DNA of 64,000 nucleotides, from the NCBI GenBank assembly GCA_028673005.1, contig CM054114.1, positions 15,067,516-15,131,515 of the forward strand. Reading direction: 5' to 3'. Under the pieces are notes generated by a model. It worked only from the letters and a program-made list of their open reading frames with translations. It made no database searches and had not been told where the DNA came from. This DNA is from Tanypteryx hageni. Lineage: Eukaryota; Arthropoda; Insecta; Odonata; Petaluridae. The position numbers and the translations under genes are program-made. Shown piece after piece: positions 57,330 to 64,000 of the stretch; within the stretch, counting starts at the first letter, position 1, and every line of letters begins with the position of its first letter.

Positions 57330-57740
57330 TAAACGTCGATATTAGATATCGCTTTATAAAAAATATATACGTCAATGTTTGTGTGTATTTCTGGCTAATA
57401 AATCTCTTGGATTATTATAGCCAAAATATAAACGTCTAAAACTAAAATGGCCAATTAAATGTATAAAACAAAAACGATGATGTACGTCGTTGATTTTTAG
57501 GAAAAATAAACAATGGTACTGGTCACTTTTTGAGAAATATTTACGTCGAAAACTACAAAGCCTAGTAAAATGTATTAAAGTAGGTAAACTTCGGTTTTGG
57601 TCGCAGATTTTTAGAAAAATAAACGTCAAAAACTACCAAGCCTATAGTTGTAGTAATTTTAAGAGTCGATATCCGTCGAATATCTCTCGGAAAAATAAAC
57701 TTCGATTTTCAAAAAAATAAACGTCGAATTCTACCAAGCC
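57330..57740 (+). repeat. degenerate array of AAATAAACGTCG-type units
   Basis: ACGTC preceded by AAATA(A/T)A-like sequence recurs at 57333, 57369, 57432, 57543, 57623 and 57721, with variants at 57673 and 57699. Several units are followed by AACTACCAAGCCTA (57549, 57629, 57735 region). Spacing is irregular (22-111 bp). A SINE tail lies within it. Confidence 0.5.
57379..57422 (-). mobile_element. SINE 3'-end fragment
   Basis: The minus strand carries GGCTATAATAATCCAAGAGA and TTATTAGCCAGAAATACACA, the last 40 or so bases of the SINE at 20400 and 48407. Confidence 0.6.
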
Positions 57741-57744
57741 TAGT

Positions 57745-57825
57745 TATTAGCTTCCCGTTATGCGCGGATTTCGATATACGCGGCGATTTTCAGGAGCGCA
57801 ATACCCGCGTATAACGAGTCATTCC
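57745..57825 (-). mobile_element. Tigger/pogo-type terminal fragment
   Basis: The minus strand reads CTCGTTATACGCGGGTATTG and ends in CGCGCATAACGGGAAG. The CGTTATACGCGG style is typical of Tigger subterminal arrays, and its two sides are inverse to each other. No complete element can be delimited. Confidence 0.4.
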
Positions 57826-58289
57826 GTTCAGCGCATAAATCGCCGAATCACGTCTTACTGCATATCTTATTAGTAATTTTACTCGATACATGATCTGGGC
57901 GACAGAAAAAAATACTAAACTTTTGACGGTCAGAATCTTTAAATTGAAAAGCACTTCACAAAAAAAAATCCTCAATTGTTATGTCTTCGATCTCCATATC
58001 GAAGGAAAAACTTAGCGGAATCTTTAATTATTTTGTTTTTCTCCCGCCCTTCCTCACACCTATCCATTTCCTCCCCTTGTTCATCCCTCATCCATATCAC
58101 CTCACCCTCGGCCAGCACGCTAATTAAGTCCTCAGTAATTGCACCCATTTGCCCGGCAGAGCGTTTACGCAATTCGCAATGCGTCCGCGAGGCGTCTCCT
58201 GTAACCCTGAGTTACCGTGATTGAAAATTTAGCCTCGCCTTCCTCTTTCCACTGCCTCCGTAGAAACGCTCGCGTCGTCCGATCAAAGT
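57826..58289. other. non-coding spacer, nothing recognised
   Basis: Mixed composition DNA before the pyrimidine-rich tract. Open frames on both strands at 57972-58224 lack motifs. Confidence 0.35.
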
Positions 58290-58475
58290 CTATCTCTCCC
58301 TCTTATGTCTTTCTCTCTCTCCCCCTCATCCACTCTCTCCCTCCCTCCCACTCTCTCCCTCTCTCTCTCATTCTCTCTCCCTCTCTCTTTCTCTCTCCCC
58401 CCCTCATCCTCTCTTTCCCTTCCTCTCATTCTCTCCCTCCCTCCCACTCTCTCCCTCCCTCTCTACCTCTCGTTC
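58290..58475 (+). repeat. CT-rich low-complexity tract
   Basis: Imperfect CTCTCTCC/CTCC repeats over about 185 bp. The Ser/Leu/Pro-rich open frames are artefacts. Confidence 0.9.
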
Positions 58476-58544
58476 CTTTCCACCTTAAGTACTCATCGTT
58501 CATGATAATTTCGATCTAAAAATTATTGCTATCTGTGGGTTTCG

Positions 58545-58845
58545 TAGGTTTTTCACACCTCCCTTCTTGTGTGGGTGTTTTCCCGAAGTGGGGATTTTCC
58601 GAGGGAATAGAACTTTAATTATCCCAAGTTTTCCCCAAAAACAAACAAATCTTTATCTCTTTTCATTTCCTAAAACTCTAACTTCACATTGTATTTATGT
58701 AGTACTTTATTTTATGTAATCTTTTATTTTACTTTTATTCTTTGTTACTTTCTTCCTGTTTGTAATTGACAATGAGTTAGATGGAAGAAGACTGTTTAGA
58801 CTCCATTTCGCCCAAATAAAGACTAATATCTATCTATCTATCCTT
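58545..58845 (+). mobile_element. LINE 3'-end copy with (ATCT)n tail
   Basis: It carries TTTTTCACACCTCCCTTCTT, GTGTGGGTGTTTTCC and AAGTGGGGATTTT, then AGACTCCATTTCGCCC, AAATAAAGACTA and (ATCT)n. It is collinear with the 3'UTR of the minus-strand LINE at 53062-53660. It is 5'-truncated within the 3'UTR. Confidence 0.8.
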
Positions 58846-58889
58846 CTCATTCTCTTCCTCCCTCTCATTATCTCTCACTACATCAAAGG

Positions 58890-58945
58890 TTAAATGGTCT
58901 AAATTTTGCCCGAATAAAGACGATTATCTATCTTTTTATATTATA
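58890..58945 (+). mobile_element. LINE 3'-terminal fragment
   Basis: GGTCTAAATTTTGCCC, GAATAAAGACGATTATCTAT: only the last 35-40 bp of the same 3' end, with a short ATCT tail. Confidence 0.65.
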
Positions 58946-59049
58946 TTATCCATCTCATTTTCCTCTTCTCTTTCTCCCTTCTATTCTCTCTCCCTGTATG
59001 TATTTATCTTTTGATCTAAATTTCACTTATTGATGTCTTTAGTGAATCC

Positions 59050-59315
59050 AATTAGCTTTCGCATGTTTTTCACACCCCCCCCTTCTTGTGTGGATGTTTT
59101 CCTACAGTTGGTATTTTACACGGATTTCATTATTAAGCAGTCCTTATTTTTTCCCACAAAATTAAATTTTTTCTTTTCCAATACATGTATTTTTATTGTT
59201 TCTTGTTCTATGTATATTATTGTATATGTTTCATAACGAGGGGTTGGGTGGAAGATGGGAGTTCTTAGTCTCAATCTTGCCCCAAATAAAGACCAAATAA
59301 ATCAATCAATCAATC
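59050..59315 (+). mobile_element. LINE 3'-end copy with (AATC)n tail
   Basis: It carries TTTTTCACACCCCCCCCTTC, TGTGTGGATGTTTTCC and CAGTTGGTATTTT, then TTAGTCTCAATCTTGCCCC, AAATAAAGACC and AAATAAATCAATCAATCAAT. Same family as 58545-58845 but with a different tail unit. Confidence 0.8.
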
Positions 59316-60226
59316 CCTTTCTCTTCAATTCTCCCTCTCAATGCCAATGTCTCTCTCTCTCTCTCCCATTCTTTCTCCCTCCCTCACATCCTACCGGAGT
59401 TGCATTTATGGCAACATGCCAGTATACCTATGAAATATATTTCTCCATACTTACCTATAGTAAGTATTTATCCTCGGTTGTGGCAATAATGGCATAAAGA
59501 CAGGAGGCTATAGAAGTTCACAATACTCAAAATACTTCATTGATACCTCGCTAATATTGTTGATTGTTTGCAAAGAAAGAATTCATCGCACGAGATAGGC
59601 CTTCACTTCCCCAGTACAGTGCTTTGATGGGATCCTCACCGTACTTCACCACATGCTGTAACATTCTATGACTCCGCTACCTCGCTCAACAGTCCACAAC
59701 ACCCTTAATAGCCATTAGAACAAGTTGTTTTTCTTAAAAGATTTATCTTTCATAGTTAAGGGATTTAAACATTGCATCAGGATACCTATGCCACTCATCG
59801 ATGAACAAAGAATATTAGGAAACGCTGTCCTACGTGGTCTCAATTTAATTTCAAAACTGTGGCTTTTTCCTGATATCATTTGGCTTATTGATAATGCCCC
59901 TTAAACCGTTCAATGCATTGCTGCCCCTGCTTTCCCTGCCATGACTAACATGAAGTAAACTGTCTGCATTAGGTTGAAAAGTTAGCGTAATAAATAGTAA
60001 TAATCATTATAAATAAACATAGATTCAGTATAAAAGAGGCATATACTTATGAGAAGCGGTATAAATATATTTATATATGAAAAATCAAAATTTTGACTGC
60101 GATGATTCTGATTTCATACGATTTTAAATCTCTGTTTTTGCTAGGAACTTTTATCCGCTTCGCGGTCAACGTCGAAGCACCTCGTGGGCAACATGTCGAT
60201 CGCGAACTATGTGCTGGACAGGCCTC
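59316..60226. other. non-coding spacer with a short CT tract
   Basis: A CT-rich segment to about 59390, then AT-rich DNA with no recognised gene or repeat ends. Confidence 0.35.
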
Positions 60227-60234
60227 CTCTGGCG

Positions 60235-60646
60235 CATTGGTCAGAAAACTATGACCCGCGGGTCAACGAGTGACCCGCCATCACGATTTGGGTGACTCGC
60301 AAAGACAAACATATTTATAATGCTTTATATTTTGAAAATAAACGATTAATTCAATTAGTAAACATATTTATATAAACATCCAGGAATTGATGGAATAAAG
60401 TGATCTGAAGATCCTATACAGACAGGCATAAGATGTAATGTTGGGAATATTTTTGAAGCGGGAAAAAGTCCGCTATGACCGGGAAGCGAAATATATATAT
60501 CCATATGACAAGACTTTTTTTCTTGTTTAGAAAATATTCACAAAACATCCAGGTTTTATTTTTATTTTCAATCTGAGTTTTCAACCAACCCATCGCATTT
60601 TCCAAAATGCCGTTGACTCAACATTAAAAAAGTTTGCCGATCACGG
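60235..60646. mobile_element. hAT element, 412 bp
   Basis: The left end is CATTGGTCAGAAAACTATGA and the right end on the minus strand is CCGTGATCGGCAAACTTTTT, matching at 11 of the first 16. Flanking 8-mers are ctctggcg (60227-60234) and ctctagcg (60647-60654), matching at 7 of 8. GACCCGCGGGTC near the left end is typical of hAT subterminal sequence. It contains a small SINE-like fragment at 60460-60495. Confidence 0.75.
60460..60495 (-). mobile_element. tRNA-SINE fragment inside the hAT
   Basis: GTCCGCTATGACCGGGAAGC matches the CTGCTATGACCGGGAATC end of the foldback SINE at 22777-22849. The rest is lost. Confidence 0.4.
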
Positions 60647-60699
60647 CTCTAGCGTATCGACGAATTCCACGTTTGAACGCGATAAGATTAACTGCATCG

Positions 60700-61260
60700 A
60701 AGACATAATTAGCTCTCCCAAATCCCAATCAGAGCGCTTCTCTCGCAGTGAAGAAGAAAACCCTTAAACTCGCTCCGTCCGCCCTAAACATCCTTGACCT
60801 GCAAAAACGGCGAAGGAAATGAGACGTCTTTCGTAGAGGGCGCCACCATTTAAAGCCAGGGAAGCGATAATTCACTTATGCCTTTTTTCTGCGAAAGGGA
60901 TGATGGGAAGGGAGAGAGAGTGAGATGTAGAGCGATGAAGCCGCGCAGGAAGTGGACTATTGGTCCCGCTGGAAGGCACATCCGCCGAAGGAGGAAAAAC
61001 AAGAGAGGAACGCCTCTCCGCACTCAGCAGCCATTACTGCCGCGTTTTCTCGCGAACACGCACGATTGGTTCGGAATGCGCTGCGGGATGTGATCTAATT
61101 GGCTCCTTCCCTCTTCCTCTCTCTCTCTCTCTCGTCTCGGCTCTCTCTTCGCTCTCTGCGATGGAACGATACCTGAAGGAGTGGTTCCAAAGTAAACCTC
61201 GAGGATTAATTATCGAGGTTCTCGTTGAGGGAGGAGACGCACTTAAACCTCGATTAAACT
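60700..61260. other. GC-richer islet, no gene recognised
   Basis: A CpG-containing patch with a short CT run near 61115-61150 and overlapping motif-free open frames. Possibly regulatory. Confidence 0.25.
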
Positions 61261-61485
61261 AAGCCAGATCGGTAAAGATAATGCTTGAAAAATTACTTTA
61301 AAACCGCTATTTTCAAGAGATGCGAATGCTGACGCTAAAATGTTGGAGCATTAATCTGTCGTCCGAACTTTTTTTGGGAGCTCATTGATACCACGACCTC
61401 TTGCGGGAAGCTTGATTAATTACTCCTGAAAATCTGATAGGGAGATATTTCTTCTCCCGGGACCCAATGCGTTAATAAAAATCAG

Positions 61486-61849
61486 ACTTTTTAAAGGCAT
61501 TCCTTAAAAAGAACACGATTGCTATGTTTAACACTTGTTTCACAATGGTATCCGGTATAATGCAATGTGTTTATTTAAAAATTTTCCGCGCTAAACTGTT
61601 GACTATTTTTACTCCACTAGAATGAAATTTTGTGCTTTTCAAAATTATCGCTTCCGTCTTTTAAACAACTTTTTAAAGGCATTCTTCAACAAGAACAGGA
61701 TTTCTATGTTTAACAATTATTTTACAATGGCATACGGTGTAATGCAATGTGTTTATTAAAAAATTCTTACGATAAATTCGTGGCTTTTTACAACATTATA
61801 CTGAAATTTTAGTCTAGTATTTTTATCATGTGAAAAAAATAAATTATTT
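61486..61849 (+). repeat. two-copy tandem duplication, 182-bp period
   Basis: 61486-61667 and 61668-61849 are collinear. Both start ACTTTTTAAAGGCATTC, then share AAGAACA-GATT-CTATG, TTTAACA, TTACAATGG/TCACAATGG and GTAATGCAATGTGTTTATT-like words (TAATGCAATGTGTTTATT). The copies differ by scattered substitutions, so the duplication is not recent. Confidence 0.8.
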
Positions 61850-62294
61850 GATATTTAAGGGCGCTGTTTTAGAAATGTCATCTCTCTCGAAAACAAAAAT
61901 CGTTTTTCTTCATTAATATGAATGTATCATGCAGTCGAATAAATAGAAGCAAATTGGATCATCTTCCCGGGTGGATGGATGGCGACTGCTTTGAAATCTA
62001 TCGAGGCGTGGTTCTCAAAAATGATAAAGGCTATTAGTTTCAAACGCACTGTCAGTAGTGAGGGCTCCATCTACTGACCTCAAGGTGGCGAAGGCTATAG
62101 ACAATTGGAAAAAAAATCGTAAGCAATTTTATGGGAGGAAATTATGAGCCAATTACACAATCTTCACTTATGAATAGAACGGTAAATATATTAAAGCGTT
62201 TTTAAGGAACGGTGGGGAATATCATCCCGAGAGATCTTATCGTAATTTACATGAATTTCCGATTCATGGCGTCGTCCACTGGTAAATCGGCCTC
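61850..62294. other. non-coding spacer, nothing recognised
   Basis: AT-rich DNA between the tandem duplication and the CT minisatellite. Confidence 0.35.
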
Positions 62295-62616
62295 CTTTCT
62301 CACCCTATCATTTCCCCTCCCTCCCCTCGCTCCCTCCTCTCTCTCCCTCCCCTATCTCCCTTCCCTCTCTCCCTCCCCTCTCTCCCTCCCCTCTCTCCCT
62401 TCCCTCTCTCCCTTTCCTCTCTCCCTCCCCTCTCTCCCTCCCCTCTCTCCCTCCCCTCTCTCCCTTCCCTCTCTCCCTTCCCTCTCTCCCTCCCCTCTCT
62501 CCCTTCCCTCTCTCCCTCCCCTCTCTCCCTCCCCTCTCTCCCTCCCCTCTCTCCCTCCCCTCTCTCCCTCCCCTCCCTCCCTCCCCTCCCTCCCTCCCCT
62601 TCTCTCCCTCTTTTTC
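62295..62616 (+). repeat. CT-rich minisatellite, 13-bp unit
   Basis: Tandem TCCCTCCCCTCTC units with TTCCC and TTTCC variants over about 320 bp. A 13-bp unit shifts frame each copy, so the same 13-residue peptide repeat appears in every frame and on both strands. The resulting open frames of 110-221 residues are artefacts. Confidence 0.92.
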
Positions 62617-64000
62617 CTCTCCTGTACTCCAAAATCGAAATCCTTTTATGGTCGTTTCCTTGCTTCTTTTACGTCCCAAACTCCTTTCCTTGTCACCCTA
62701 ATGTTACTCCTCCCCGCCCCCTCCCATACCCTCTTCCCCTCTCTCGTCGTTCACCTGAAATTCCCGAGAGCTACTTCACCTCGCCGCCCAGAAAAAAGAT
62801 TTCCCACCACGACGGAAAAAAACAAAAAATTTATCCGCCCGAAAAATTTCCTTCGTCTTAATTACATAAACTCATAATGGGGACGCGTATAATTTTCCCG
62901 CGCAGATGAGACAATTATACCCGCCTCCCTGAAAAGGCACAGGAAATTTCCTTTCTCTCTCTCTCTCTCTCTCCATCCATCGGAATAGGTTTTCTCACTT
63001 CCCTACAACCATTCATTACGCAAACGCTTTTATCGGCCATTAAATTATCTTGAAAAATTTTCGAAGCGGGATTCCGAACGAATTATGTCGACTTGGTCAT
63101 TATCACTCGATTTCGTCCGGATCTGCGCCCATATCGATTTGCATAATTCTTCTCCCTCTCATTCTCTTTTGGTGCACAAGAGGGAGGAAAGAGAGCCTTC
63201 TTTCGACCCATTCGGCCAAATTTTATTAAAGCGTTAACCGCTCTAAACTGCTCTACCCCTCCCCCTCATTCCCCGTACGGCAGGCATAAAAGAGGAAATA
63301 AGTGCACAGCCAACCATTATGTCTCCTGAAAAATCAAAATTGGAGCCATTTCGCGAGAGGAATGCGGTGAATAAAAAAGTTGAAAATCGCGTTGGCTAAT
63401 TCGCGGGTCGACGGAGGCGTAATGATCTTGGGATCGGGTGATTGCGTTGTGAGACCGTTTCGATGAGATTATTATCTTAAAAGAGGGGGAGAGAGATCTG
63501 GACGCCATTAAAGCGAATGTATGCGTGTTTTACGAAAATGGGATGGGTTTATAATACAATTTTGTCGACGCGACGTCTTTACTCATTAATTGGATCGGGA
63601 CTGTCTTAATTCGACCAACGGCTGTCAAGCGAGTTTAAAACGCGTTAGTCCTATTCGTTATTATCGCTGTTTAAGAATGTACTCGATTTCTCAAAAGTTA
63701 TTCTCGATTTATTAGTCTTGAAATAAAAAACTAGATTGCATTTGAATAAATATTTTCGAGTAAAGCAGTCCCTCGCCAAATAAACTATACGCCGTTTTAC
63801 CAACCGCTGTATCCAGTCTCGAGTATCTAGGTACGGTTTTCCACGCGGCCGTGACTAAATGGTAAAACTCGCTAACATTAAAATGTATTCCAGTGAATAA
63901 TCTCCACAATAGCTATTCTTTACGCGAAGGAGAGCCAAAGGAAAATTACATCTCTTGATAAGACTGCGTGTTAGTCGGCAGGTTCGAGGAATTTAGTGGA
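62617..64000. other. repeat-poor DNA, possible regulatory region
   Basis: Includes a (CT)n run at 62952-62974, an ATTTGCAT octamer (POU-type site) at 63137-63144, and many TAATTA-like words. No exon, repeat end or gene-like frame recognised up to the window edge. Confidence 0.3.

Noticed and set aside
62212..62877. 221-residue open frame on the plus strand
   Set aside because: Produced by the 13-bp CT minisatellite; the same 13-residue repeat is read in all frames.
1..64000. CRISPR array, bacterial operon or integrated virus
   Set aside because: No regularly spaced identical repeats, no operon-like ORFs and no viral gene recognised. All features fit an animal nuclear genome.

Overview
This is a window of an animal nuclear genome, most likely an arthropod with a large, AT-rich, repeat-rich genome. 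Signs of this are AT-rich non-coding DNA with GC-richer islets, GT-AG splice signals, Pol III A/B-box retroposons, LINE 3' tails, and many hAT, piggyBac and Tigger/pogo copies. No bacterial or organellar gene organisation is visible. I could not fix the order or species. All alignments were done by eye, so identities are approximate and boundaries without a target-site duplication (TSD) may be tens of bases off.

Host genes are nearly absent. The best host coding candidate is one 94-nt exon on the minus strand at 28992-29085, with a textbook acceptor, a GTAAGT donor and one open frame. A GC-rich, CCAAT-containing region at 49.1-50.6 kb carries a possible plus-strand 5'UTR exon (49489-49629) with an initiator-like start and a strong donor. 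Part of the window is therefore probably intronic, and 49-64 kb may hold the promoter and regulatory DNA of another gene.

Most supportable features are mobile elements. (1) hAT elements, most with recognisable 8-bp TSDs: 127-4188, 6129-6421, 16171-16447, 19933-20329, 32670-32904, 40641-40946, 45679-46843, 60235-60646, plus one splitting a LINE at 54121-54241 and a transposase remnant at 40209-40607. (2) A broken piggyBac inside the first hAT. (3) Two Tigger/pogo elements with TA duplications (24501-25550 and 48281-49034); the second holds a SINE that itself holds another element. (4) A LINE on the minus strand (53062-54315) and three more copies of its 3' end at 58.5-59.3 kb, each with a different microsatellite tail. 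(5) Two or more tRNA-derived SINE families. (6) Dispersed families I could not assign (called R and S here), one of them about 890 bp long with a terminal hairpin. (7) Minisatellites of 13, 14 and 16 bp units, an approximately 60-bp-arm hairpin at 28258-28402, and a 182-bp tandem duplication at 61.5-61.8 kb.

Layout: 0-4.2 kb nested hAT/piggyBac; 4.2-24.5 kb mostly plain DNA with dispersed hAT, SINE and R/S repeats; 24.5-30.3 kb Tigger, hairpin, host exon, minisatellite and repeat fragments; 30-45 kb sparse repeats and hAT MITEs; 45-49 kb dense nesting; 49-53 kb GC-rich promoter-like and enhancer-like DNA; 53-59.5 kb LINE copies; 60-64 kb hAT, GC-rich patches and a CT minisatellite. The longest open frames run through minisatellites and are not genes.
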